The notes beneath the pieces were generated by a model. It was given only the letters and a program-made list of their open reading frames with translations, was not told the origin of the DNA and made no database searches. Made by a program: the position numbers and the translations under genes. From Saprospiraceae bacterium (GTDB lineage Bacteria; Bacteroidota; Bacteroidia; Chitinophagales; Saprospiraceae): DNA of 8,586 nucleotides. The DNA is taken from NCBI GenBank assembly GCA_020437045.1, contig JAGQWV010000382.1, forward strand, positions 1 through 8,586, written 5' to 3'. This document shows positions 1 to 6,540 of this stretch, piece by piece. Numbering within the stretch: the first letter of the stretch is position 1; each line of letters starts with the position of its first letter.

Positions 1-1121
1 TTATAGATGATCAGGTGTTGGTGGTTAATCCACCTTACCCTCCCATGACAGAAAATCAAATTGATCGTTCATTTGATTTGCCATACACGCGACAGCCACA
101 TCCCAAATATGAAAAACGGGGTGCTATACCAGCATATGAAATGATCCGCTTTTCCGTAAACATGCATAGGGGATGTTTCGGAGGCTGCAGTTTTTGTACG
201 ATCTCAGCACATCAAGGGAAATTTATCGCCAGTCGGTCTGAAGAATCCATCCTAAAGGAAGTTGATCAAGTGACGAAAATGCCTGATTTTAAGGGATATA
301 TAAGCGATTTGGGAGGGCCTTCTGCCAATATGTACAAGATGAAGGGCAAAATCCAGTCAATTTGTGATCGCTGTGTGAGTCCTTCCTGCATTCATCCCGT
401 GGTTTGTAATAATTTGGATACGAGTCACAAAGCAATGACGGAGCTGTACCGTAAAGTTGATGCACATCCTTCTGTCAAAAAGGCTTTTGTTGGAAGTGGA
501 ATACGCTACGATCTACTGGTAGATTCCTATAATAAGCATTCGGATGGCAGTCTTGACGAATACATGGAACAAGTGGTTTGCCATCACATTAATGGTAGAC
601 TGAAGGTGGCTCCTGAGCACACCTCCGATGATACGCTCAAAGTAATGCGCAAACCTTCATTTAAACACTTCCATGCTTTTAAAGAGAAGTATGAATCAAT
701 CAACAAGAAGCATGGTTTAAATCAACCGCTGATACCATACTTTATTTCCAGTCACCCTGGATGTGAAGAGGAGGACATGGCTAATCTCGCTGCTGAAACG
801 AAGGCCATGGGATTTCGATTAGAACAAGTACAGGACTTTACCCCAACTCCCATGACCGTTGCAACGGTGATCTACTATTCGGGACTTCATCCCTATACAT
901 TAAAACCGGTGTACGTAGCTAAATCCAATGAAGATAAGAAGAATCAACACCTCTTCTTCTTTTGGTATAAACCGGAAAACTGGAGGATAATCCGCAGTAA
1001 GCTGGAAAAATTGAACCGTCCGGATCTTCTGGACAAGTTGCTGGGAGAACAGAAGAAAGCAGATAAAAAGTTTCGCATTCAAAATCGCTCCCAAGTAAGC
1101 CAGCGGAGGAAAAAGCGTTAA
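1..1121 (+). CDS. YgiQ-family radical SAM protein, 3' part (5' end outside window)
   Basis: The reading frame is open from base 3 and no stop precedes it, so the gene starts upstream; the GTG at 15 is an internal Val codon. About 372 C-terminal residues are visible, whereas YgiQ (UPF0313) proteins usually have 600 or more. Numbering from base 15, the radical SAM cluster motif is C54, C58 and C61 within RGCFGGCSFC (TGT at 174). A second Cys group follows at C117, C120, C125 and C131, as I expect in this family. The stretch IPAYEMIRFSVN before the motif and KVAPEHTSD after it are also typical. The end, from about residue 295 (KPENWRIIRSKL, NRPDLLDKLLG), matches the C-terminal DUF3362 region, followed by a basic tail (QRRKKR). 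The protein should bind a [4Fe-4S] cluster and S-adenosylmethionine in the cytosol. The substrate is not known to me. Family assignment is firm, function open. Confidence 0.93.
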   Translation, partial: IDDQVLVVNPPYPPMTENQIDRSFDLPYTRQPHPKYEKRGAIPAYEMIRFSVNMHRGCFGGCSFCTISAHQGKFIASRSEESILKEVDQVTKMPDFKGYISDLGGPSANMYKMKGKIQSICDRCVSPSCIHPVVCNNLDTSHKAMTELYRKVDAHPSVKKAFVGSGIRYDLLVDSYNKHSDGSLDEYMEQVVCHHINGRLKVAPEHTSDDTLKVMRKPSFKHFHAFKEKYESINKKHGLNQPLIPYFISSHPGCEEEDMANLAAETKAMGFRLEQVQDFTPTPMTVATVIYYSGLHPYTLKPVYVAKSNEDKKNQHLFFFWYKPENWRIIRSKLEKLNRPDLLDKLLGEQKKADKKFRIQNRSQVSQRRKKR

Positions 1122-1135
1122 ATCTCAAGAAGTTT

Positions 1136-1165
1136 TTTGTAACTTCATAATCTCTCATATAGTTG
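1136..1165 (+). promoter_or_regulatory. Candidate Bacteroidota-type promoter for the small gene at 1205
   Basis: TTTG at 1136-1139 and TATAGTTG at 1158-1165 are separated by 18 bases. The second box matches TAnnTTTG in all but one fixed position, and the spacing is close to the roughly 19 bases described for Bacteroides promoters. Transcription would begin near 1170, about 35 bases before the ATG at 1205. The TTTG also lies in the loop of a weak 6-bp hairpin (1129-1146). This rests on pattern only. Confidence 0.35.
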
Positions 1166-1204
1166 TTTCGTTCTAAGGTCTGAGAACTTTAAAAATCTGA
1201 GCCG

Positions 1205-1423
1205 ATGCAAAAGCGCATGTCATGGTTATCATACAGTAAAATCATTTTAGAAAAAGTCAGCTTTGATCAAAAGATATTCCGCAAGGAATTACGAAAATCG
1301 TTATCAAGACTTTCAAAAGAAGAAATTAAGAAACTGGAGTCATGGATCATTGACAATTTTAATGTGATTCTGTCGTATATCGCTGTTACAGAAATATCTG
1401 ATTATCTGTCTATACAAAGATAG
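1205..1423 (+). CDS. Small basic hypothetical protein (72 aa)
   Basis: I cannot assign a function. The frame encodes 72 residues rich in Lys, Arg and Glu. It begins MQKRMSWLSYSK, and residues 22-50 look like a continuous charged helix (FRKELRKSLSRLSKEEIKKL). There is no signal peptide, Cys motif or clear membrane segment. The second Met (ATG at 1217, giving MSWLSYSK) may be the true start, because the text becomes protein-like there; no Shine-Dalgarno sequence decides between them. The pattern SYSKxxLEKVSFD...F+KEL+K is one I associate with short uncharacterised Bacteroidota proteins, but this is from memory. The gene stands alone between ygiQ (84-base gap) and the convergent RluA-type gene. 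A promoter-like sequence lies upstream. It is more likely real than chance because of its coherent helical composition and its position in an otherwise empty gap. Confidence 0.6.
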   Translation: MQKRMSWLSYSKIILEKVSFDQKIFRKELRKSLSRLSKEEIKKLESWIIDNFNVILSYIAVTEISDYLSIQR

Positions 1424-1513
1424 ATACTCTGCTGATCCGGTCGCTATTGCATTTTCCCATCAAACAAATAAGACGCTTTCTTTTCGTTTTTCAGCAGTAG
1501 AAGTTCACTGAAT

Positions 1514-2221
1514 TTATAGTTTGCTTAATTGTTTAAGTACAGCAGCTATGTCCTTGGGTAAAGCTGATTCAAAACTAAGTTTCATCCCCTTTTGATCGGG
1601 AAATGAAAGAAAGTAGGCGTGTAATGGGGTTCTTTGCAACAAAGGTCTTTCTTCGTCCTTTCTCCCTCTAAAGTTGTATTTGACCGAAGAAAGATAAAAA
1701 GCTTCCTGTCCTCCATATAAGGGGTCGACAAGCAGTGGATGGCCTATATGTTGCAAATGGACTCTGATTTGATGGGTTCGACCTGTCGAAGGCGTAACAT
1801 CCAATAGACTGAAACTTTTGAATGTCTCTAAAATTTCGTAATGTGTTACTGACTCTTTGCCATTATTTGAGATTACAACCTGGTTTTTATTTGGCAGTCT
1901 GAGGATAGGTTTATTAATTGTCCCGTTGGCCGGTGATGGAATGCCTATAACCAGAGCCTTGTATTTTTTAATTACCAACCTCTCTTCAAATATTTGTGAC
2001 AATCTTCTTTGTTCGTCAAGGTGTCTGGCAAATGCAACCAATCCTGAGGTATTCGTGTCGAGTCGATGTACCGGATATACCTCGTCAAATTGAGAATGTA
2101 ACCATTTAAGAAGATAGGAATCCGATTTACCGGTACGATCTGCTACCGTTGTGACACCCGCTGATTTGTCTACAATAATCAAATGATCATCAAAATAGAT
2201 GATCTCCGACTTAGTTTTCAT
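1514..2221 (-). CDS. RluA-family pseudouridine synthase
   Basis: This enzyme isomerises uridine to pseudouridine in rRNA or tRNA. The 235-residue protein has the family signature HRLDTNTSG at residues 52-60, with the catalytic Asp at 55. The later conserved block GRTHQIRVHLQHIGHPLLVD starts at residue 147 and PLYGG follows it; a conserved HA pair sits at 201-202. There is no N-terminal S4 RNA-binding domain: the protein begins almost directly with the catalytic fold (IIYFDDHLIIVDKSAG). That makes it a short, catalytic-domain-only member, and the target uridine cannot be read from the sequence. Its ATG overlaps the TGA of the upstream RibF-glycosyltransferase gene in an ATGA, so the two are almost certainly co-transcribed and perhaps translationally coupled. 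RluA, RluC, RluD or TruC type cannot be separated here. Confidence 0.92.
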   Translation of the reverse strand: MKTKSEIIYFDDHLIIVDKSAGVTTVADRTGKSDSYLLKWLHSQFDEVYPVHRLDTNTSGLVAFARHLDEQRRLSQIFEERLVIKKYKALVIGIPSPANGTINKPILRLPNKNQVVISNNGKESVTHYEILETFKSFSLLDVTPSTGRTHQIRVHLQHIGHPLLVDPLYGGQEAFYLSSVKYNFRGRKDEERPLLQRTPLHAYFLSFPDQKGMKLSFESALPKDIAAVLKQLSKL

Positions 2222-4212
2222 AGATATTTGTTAGAAAAATACCTGAGTTCGTGATATTTCCTTCGACCCTTGATAAAAAATTCCCAGATGATACTGCCTT
2301 TATATCGACCGGTGTCGGTATTGTCTGACCCAATTTTGTATCGTCTTTTTAATTTCAGTATTCTCTGCCTTTTGAACCAGGTACGCGGGAAATTGATCAA
2401 TGTATAACCTGTCGCTTTGACCACCGCAAATGCATTATCCAGTTCACCTACCATCGTAAATCTGAGTGCAGCCACAAAATCGAGGATGATCCGCAGAGGA
2501 AGAAGCCAAATCAACGTAAGTCCTCGTTCATTTTTCAAAAGCAGGCTCATGCCGTTTCGGAAATTAAGATAAGTTTTACGGGGACTTTGGTAAGATAAGG
2601 TTCCTCCTCCCTTGTGATACACCACAGAAGCAGGATATACATACATTTTGTAACCCAATTGCTTTAGCCGCCAACAGAGATCGATTTCTTCCATATGAGC
2701 AAAGAAATCAGCATCGAATCCTCCAATTTTTTCAAATAGATTTTTCCTGATAACCATAGCCGCTCCGGTTGTCCAGAAAATCTCCTTATATTGATCGTAT
2801 TGACCAAAATCTTCTTCTACTTCAGATAATATTCTTCCTTGACAGAAGGGATATCCCAATCTGTCGATTAACCCACCGGCAGCTCCGGCATATTCAAATT
2901 GATTCTTATGGTCAAAAGATTTGATTTTTGGCTGCACTGCTCCAGCTTCGGGATGAGCCCGGATGAAATCGAGTAATTTAGTCGCCCACTGGCTAGTGAC
3001 TTCGACATCAGAATTTAGTAGGATAATGTATTCTGCATTGACTTGTTGGATTGCCTTATTGTACCCACCGGCAAAACCATAATTTTGATCAAGCTGTAAA
3101 ATCTTAATTTTAGGATAAGACTCCCGCAGGAAAGATATCGACTGATCCGTCGATGCATTATCAGCCACTATGATTTCATTCCCCTCGCAAAATCGTTTCA
3201 CACTGGGAAGAAAATTCTTTAAATGACTTTGTCCATTATAATTCAGAATTAGCACTGTTGCTTCGTTTCTTGAAGAGCTATCACTATTCAAGTACTCGAG
3301 TGCATGTGATTTATCAAGATCTAGTTGAGTGCGTAGCTGGTCCAGGTTGTCAAAGGTCTGATCTCCGCGGAGAAATGTTAAAATCTCCAGGTACAACTCA
3401 TCATCATAGATATCATCATTAAAGTTGAAGATATTAACCTCGATTGATTTTTTGCCGTCGGTCGATACAGTGGGTCGTGTGCCAATATACATCATACCGC
3501 CATACCTCCGTCCCTTGTGTATAACACGGACCACGTATATACCCTCCGGAGGAACCAGTTTAAGTTTTTCGGATATAAATATATTCGCAGTAGGATATCC
3601 CAATTTTTCTCCGATTTGATGCCCACGGATCACTTTGCCACTGATCAAATAAGGATGGCCCAATAATTCATTTGCCAACTTGATATCACCCGCTTCCAGA
3701 TAGTTACGAATACGGGTACTGCTGATTTGAATTTCCCGGGTCATTTGTTGAGGCAACTCAAAAACCTTGAATGCACCTGATTCTTCATAAGACCTCAGAT
3801 AGTCAATATTCCCCTGTCTGTTTAATCCAAAACGATGGTCATATCCAATGACAATGCGCGCCGGATGAAAGGTGCCGATGATAAATTTCTCAATATATTC
3901 ATCAGCATGCCACTGGGAGAATTCAACCGTAAAGGGGCAAAAGATTAGATGGTCAATCTCTACTTGATCAAAAAGTCGAATCTTTTCTTCTTTAGTTGAC
4001 AGTAACTTAAGAGATCGATCCTGGGGATAGATTACCTGTCTCGGGTGTGGATAAAACGTAACAACAATCGTTTCACCATCGATTTCTGCGGCCAAATCGT
4101 TCATCTTTTCAATGATACTCAAATGACCGAGATGGACACCATCGAAAGATCCAAATGTAATGACCCCATTACGAAATGATGGCAAGTCATTGATATGATG
4201 ATGGATCTGCAT
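2218..4212 (-). CDS. ribF: RibF (riboflavin kinase/FAD synthetase) fused to a family 2 glycosyltransferase
   Basis: The 664-residue frame carries two complete proteins. Residues 1-310 are a full-length RibF, which phosphorylates riboflavin to FMN and adenylates FMN to FAD. The nucleotidyltransferase half shows GSFDGVHLGH (21-30) and ISSTRIR (163-169). The kinase half shows GEKLGYPTAN (201-210), GTRPTV (244-249) and the likely catalytic Glu258 in IEVNIFNF. Residues 318-664 are a GT-A glycosyltransferase resembling rhamnosyltransferases of the WbbL kind: ATVLILNYNG (318-327), VADNASTDQS (349-358), the metal/sugar-nucleotide loop LLNSDVE (398-404) and FAHMEEIDLCWRLKQLGYK (504-522) with the likely catalytic acidic residues. 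A hydrophobic stretch near 565-585 may touch the membrane, and the tail is basic. The linker is only about eight residues. The start fits RibF length and a TAnnTTTG box just upstream. Fusion of these two activities is unexpected; sugar acceptor unknown. Overlaps the next gene by ATGA. Confidence 0.93.
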   Translation of the reverse strand: MQIHHHINDLPSFRNGVITFGSFDGVHLGHLSIIEKMNDLAAEIDGETIVVTFYPHPRQVIYPQDRSLKLLSTKEEKIRLFDQVEIDHLIFCPFTVEFSQWHADEYIEKFIIGTFHPARIVIGYDHRFGLNRQGNIDYLRSYEESGAFKVFELPQQMTREIQISSTRIRNYLEAGDIKLANELLGHPYLISGKVIRGHQIGEKLGYPTANIFISEKLKLVPPEGIYVVRVIHKGRRYGGMMYIGTRPTVSTDGKKSIEVNIFNFNDDIYDDELYLEILTFLRGDQTFDNLDQLRTQLDLDKSHALEYLNSDSSSRNEATVLILNYNGQSHLKNFLPSVKRFCEGNEIIVADNASTDQSISFLRESYPKIKILQLDQNYGFAGGYNKAIQQVNAEYIILLNSDVEVTSQWATKLLDFIRAHPEAGAVQPKIKSFDHKNQFEYAGAAGGLIDRLGYPFCQGRILSEVEEDFGQYDQYKEIFWTTGAAMVIRKNLFEKIGGFDADFFAHMEEIDLCWRLKQLGYKMYVYPASVVYHKGGGTLSYQSPRKTYLNFRNGMSLLLKNERGLTLIWLLPLRIILDFVAALRFTMVGELDNAFAVVKATGYTLINFPRTWFKRQRILKLKRRYKIGSDNTDTGRYKGSIIWEFFIKGRRKYHELRYFSNKYL
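3278..3291 (-). other. Fusion joint between RibF and glycosyltransferase with stops in both other frames
   Basis: On the minus strand, the codons for residues 308-312 of the fusion (TTG AAT AGT GAT AGC) carry stops in both alternate frames: TGA at 3290-3288 in one, and TAG, TGA and TAG back to back at 3286-3278 in the other. RibF homology ends at this point. One extra base in the Tyr307 codon region would give an ending ALEYLE followed by TAG, a believable RibF C-terminus. The in-frame TTG at 3291-3289 could have started a separate glycosyltransferase. The stops are seen directly; the history is inference. Confidence 0.5.
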
Positions 4213-4216
4213 AGAT

Positions 4217-4224
4217 CAAATGTA
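4217..4224 (-). promoter_or_regulatory. TAnnTTTG box directly before ribF
   Basis: The minus strand reads TACATTTG, a perfect match to the Bacteroidota -7 box TAnnTTTG, and only four bases (ATCT) separate it from the ribF ATG. Transcription would start at or just before the ATG, giving a leaderless or nearly leaderless message and no space for an FMN riboswitch. No TTG-type -33 element is evident at the usual distance, where a palindrome lies instead. Confidence 0.4.
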
Positions 4225-4235
4225 TGAAAGTTTTT

Positions 4236-4249
4236 CTTAATATATTAAG
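4236..4249. promoter_or_regulatory. 14-bp perfect palindrome, possible operator
   Basis: CTTAATATATTAAG is its own reverse complement. It lies in the gap between the divergent ribF and mrp genes, 12 bases upstream of the ribF TAnnTTTG box, so it covers the place where the -33 element would be. A dimeric repressor or activator could bind here. The sequence is A/T-rich, so chance formation is possible. Confidence 0.35.
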
Positions 4250-4294
4250 CATTAAATGCCCATATTCCGCAACGAAGCTACGGCTCTAATTGTT

Positions 4295-4302
4295 TATCTT
4301 TG
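4295..4302 (+). promoter_or_regulatory. TAnnTTTG box before mrp
   Basis: TATCTTTG is a perfect match to the Bacteroidota -7 box. Transcription starting about six bases downstream would give a leader of roughly 20 bases to the GTG start of mrp at 4328. No clear TTG element is seen 18-21 bases upstream. This would be the main promoter for the mrp-to-oxidoreductase run. Confidence 0.45.
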
Positions 4303-4327
4303 GTAACTTCAAACAAATAATAAACGT

Positions 4328-5422
4328 GTGAATCTAACGAAAAGTGATGTGCTGGAGGTATTACGTGTTGTGCCTGATCCATTAGCTGCTAATTCTATTG
4401 TTGATGCTCAGCGTGTGCGGAACATCGAATTCGAGGATCAAAGGGTTCGAATCACGTTGGTCTTTACCCAAAATTTAACCCAGGAGCAAAAGTCATCTGT
4501 CAATTTTGCCTGTATGTCAGCCGTTCAAGGTAAATACAAAGGATTGGATGTACATGTACACCTGGAAACCCAGTTGAGGTCTGGTGAGGCAGATCCCGGG
4601 GTTTTGCCACAAGTCAAAAACATAATTGCGGTAGCCTCGGGAAAAGGTGGCGTGGGTAAATCGACAGTGGCCAGTAATCTTGCAATCGGATTGCGGAAAT
4701 TGGGATTTCGAACAGGAATTATTGATGCCGACTTCTACGGTCCCTCTATTCCTACGATGTTTGGCTTGGAGGGAGAAAAGCCAAAATTGGTCGAAGTCCA
4801 TGGAAAACCAAAAATTGTCCCTCTGGAGGCGAAAGGTCTCAGTGTGATATCGATAGGTTTCATTGTAGAACCCGAGCAAGCCGTCGTATTAAGAGGTCCC
4901 CGACTGGCAGGCATCATGAAACAATTTATTGAAGAATGTACCTGGCCTGAATTGGATTATATGGTCATTGACTTGCCACCGGGAACAGGTGATATTCAAC
5001 TTACGTTAGTGCAGACCGTGCCACTTACTGGTGTGGTGCTGGTGACCACACCACAAAAAGTAGCTTGGATAGATGCCGTGAAAGCAATGAATATGTTCCG
5101 ACTTGCATCTGTTAATGTTCCCATATTAGGAGTGGTGGAGAATATGGCCTGGTTTAGTCCGCCGGAACATCCAGAAGAGAAATACTACTTATTTGGTAAA
5201 GGAGGGGGAAAACACCTTGCTGACATGGCTCAATCGACAGTACTAGGCCAAATACCCATCGTAGAGGCAATCAGAGAATCTGGGGACTCAGGTGTGCCCA
5301 TCACCGAAAAAGATGATCCACAACTTTCCAAGGCCTGGATGGACTTTGCTCGAAATACAGTAGAAGCGGTGGAAATCAGAAATAAAACGATGGACCCGAC
5401 GAAAGTGGTGGATGTGAAATAA
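4328..5422 (+). CDS. mrp: Mrp/ApbC-family Fe-S cluster carrier ATPase
   Basis: This cytosolic P-loop ATPase helps deliver Fe-S clusters to target proteins. Residues 1-80 form the MIP18/DUF59-type domain. The nucleotide-binding domain follows, with the deviant Walker A SGKGGVGKST (104-113), IIDADFYGPSIP (131-142) and the Walker B-like MVIDLPPGTGD (212-222). The length of 364 matches the family. The start is GTG: an in-frame TAA at 4304-4306 closes the frame upstream and no ATG lies between. The C-terminal CxxC that binds a bridging cluster in classical Mrp is absent: after ENMAWF (271-276) comes SPPEHPEEKYYLFG, and the only cysteines are C62 and C204. I believe Bacteroidota Mrp proteins commonly have this form. 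It is followed 25 bases later by a NifU-domain gene, which supports an Fe-S role. Confidence 0.94.
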   Translation: MNLTKSDVLEVLRVVPDPLAANSIVDAQRVRNIEFEDQRVRITLVFTQNLTQEQKSSVNFACMSAVQGKYKGLDVHVHLETQLRSGEADPGVLPQVKNIIAVASGKGGVGKSTVASNLAIGLRKLGFRTGIIDADFYGPSIPTMFGLEGEKPKLVEVHGKPKIVPLEAKGLSVISIGFIVEPEQAVVLRGPRLAGIMKQFIEECTWPELDYMVIDLPPGTGDIQLTLVQTVPLTGVVLVTTPQKVAWIDAVKAMNMFRLASVNVPILGVVENMAWFSPPEHPEEKYYLFGKGGGKHLADMAQSTVLGQIPIVEAIRESGDSGVPITEKDDPQLSKAWMDFARNTVEAVEIRNKTMDPTKVVDVK

Positions 5423-5447
5423 TTTTGAAGGAATAAAACATAAAGAT

Positions 5448-5714
5448 ATGTCAGTAACTATGTCCGGTAAAGAGCAGATGATGGTTGAGGTGGAGTCAGC
5501 ACTAGAACACGTCCGGCCTCATCTTGCTGTTGATTGTGGAAATGTGGCGTTGGTCGACATTACGGATGACCAGGTGGTACTCATCAAATGGTTAGGTGCT
5601 TGCCGAAATTGTGACATGACCCTAATGACACTCAAGGCAGGAATTGAAGACGTTATCAAGCGTAAAATTCCTAGTGTGCGAGAGGTAAAGGCTATTGAGG
5701 AAATTGAACAATGA
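5448..5714 (+). CDS. NifU C-terminal-domain Fe-S scaffold protein
   Basis: The 88-residue protein is a stand-alone NifU C-terminal (Nfu-type) domain, which holds a transient [4Fe-4S] cluster between two monomers and passes it to apo-proteins. The cluster-binding CxxC is C52-R-N-C55 in GACRNCDMTLMTLKAGIE, followed by the typical end IPSVREVKAIEE. The start could be ATG 5448 or ATG 5460; the first is used because the family's opening helix begins soon after either and no ribosome site decides. It sits 25 bases after mrp, and its TGA overlaps the pyrF ATG (ATGA at 5711-5714). With Mrp it makes a compact Fe-S delivery pair, in which this protein supplies the cysteine ligands that Mrp lacks. No full NifU or IscU N-terminal domain is present. 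Confidence 0.93.
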   Translation: MSVTMSGKEQMMVEVESALEHVRPHLAVDCGNVALVDITDDQVVLIKWLGACRNCDMTLMTLKAGIEDVIKRKIPSVREVKAIEEIEQ

Positions 5715-6523
5715 AGAAAGAATATATTGTAGATCAGATCAGGAAAAAGAAGAGTTTCCTTTGTGTAGGCCTGGATACAGACATCAAAAAAGTACCTGCT
5801 TTTCTCCATCAGTATGAAGATCCTGTTTTTGAATTTAATCGTAGAATCATCAATGCTACGAGCCAGTATTGTGTCGCCTATAAACCCAATATCGCTTTTT
5901 ATGAAGCAAATGGTGTGCGAGGTTGGGAGTCCTTACAGCGAACGCTTCAGATCATTCCTGATACACATTTTACCATTGCCGACGCTAAAAGGGGAGATAT
6001 TGGAAATACGTCTAAACTTTATGCCAGAACCTTTTTTGAGACCTTTTCTTTCGACTCTGTCACCGTAGCACCTTATATGGGCAAAGACTCAGTGACTCCA
6101 TTTTTGGAGTTTGAAGACAAGTGGGTCATACTACTGGCCTTGACTTCCAATGCAGGTAGCAAAGACTTTCAATTTATAAAGGACATTGCCGGGGAGTCAC
6201 TTTACGAAAAAGTATTAAAAACCAGTATGAACTGGGCAAATGCTGATCAAATGATGTATGTCGTTGGAGCGACTCAGGCAGAATCGCTGCATTCTATCCG
6301 AAGAATTGTTCCTGATCATTTTCTCCTAGTACCCGGAATAGGTAGTCAGGGTGGTGATCTGGAAGCGACCTTCCGTTTCGGAGCTAATCATGAAATAGGC
6401 TTACTGGTTAATTCTTCACGGGGTATCATTTATGCTGGTGATACCGAACAGAATTTTGAATCAGCCGCAGCTGAAGCAGCATATAGTTTACAAAGAGATA
6501 TGCAGACATTAATGGGGGGGTAA
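5711..6523 (+). CDS. pyrF: Orotidine 5'-phosphate decarboxylase, type 2
   Basis: This enzyme converts OMP to UMP, the last step of de novo UMP synthesis, in the cytosol. The length of 270 residues fits the longer type 2 family rather than the roughly 230-residue type 1. The substrate-binding Asp lies in GLDTD (20-24) and a Lys in YKPN (57-60). The catalytic block is DAKRGDIGNTSKLYA (91-105), with the D-x-K-x-x-D set at D91, K93 and D96. The phosphate-binding region is PGIGSQGGD (208-216) and NSSRGIIYA (234-242), with R237 as the likely phosphate contact. The ATG overlaps the stop of the NifU-domain gene, so expression is coupled to the Fe-S genes, although no biochemical link is evident. The last codons contain a run of seven G bases just before TAA. 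Confidence 0.96.
   Translation: MKKEYIVDQIRKKKSFLCVGLDTDIKKVPAFLHQYEDPVFEFNRRIINATSQYCVAYKPNIAFYEANGVRGWESLQRTLQIIPDTHFTIADAKRGDIGNTSKLYARTFFETFSFDSVTVAPYMGKDSVTPFLEFEDKWVILLALTSNAGSKDFQFIKDIAGESLYEKVLKTSMNWANADQMMYVVGATQAESLHSIRRIVPDHFLLVPGIGSQGGDLEATFRFGANHEIGLLVNSSRGIIYAGDTEQNFESAAAEAAYSLQRDMQTLMGG
6514..6520 (+). repeat. Seven-G homopolymer at the end of pyrF
   Basis: The tract forms ATG GGG GGG before the TAA of pyrF. Gain of a single G would remove the stop and read GTA ATT CAA AAA GGA GTA AGG into the ATG of the next gene without a stop, joining PyrF to the YjbR-family protein. The tract is therefore a potential slippage point or sequencing-error site. Confidence 0.6.
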
Positions 6524-6529
6524 TTCAAA

Positions 6530-6535
6530 AAGGAG
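6530..6535 (+). promoter_or_regulatory. Shine-Dalgarno sequence of the yjbR-type gene
   Basis: AAGGAG lies five bases before the ATG at 6541. This is the only strong ribosome site in the window, and it fixes this start. The other genes here lack one or rely on overlap with the previous gene. Confidence 0.7.
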
Positions 6536-6540
6536 TAAGG

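Noticed and set aside
1129..1146. 6-bp hairpin GAAGTT/AACTTC eight bases after the ygiQ stop
   Set aside because: The stem is short and A/T-rich, and no T run follows it, so it is not a convincing terminator.
919..1158. 79-residue minus-strand frame over the end of ygiQ
   Set aside because: It is antisense to the conserved C-terminal region of ygiQ and has no family resemblance.
1429..1497. Inverted repeat CTGCTGA/TCAGCAG in the convergent gap between the small gene and the RluA-type gene
   Set aside because: The arms are only 7 bp and the loop is 55 bases. It does not look like a bidirectional terminator and could easily be chance.
4213..4260. FMN riboswitch before ribF
   Set aside because: No conserved RFN-element sequence is visible, and the probable promoter leaves almost no leader.
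4517..4879. 120-residue open frame on the minus strand inside mrp
   Set aside because: It lies fully opposite a clearly conserved gene, its translation has no recognisable domain, and it has no promoter or ribosome site of its own.
5519..5809. 96-residue minus-strand frame across the NifU-domain gene and pyrF start
   Set aside because: It is an antisense shadow of two well-supported genes, with no coherent protein features.
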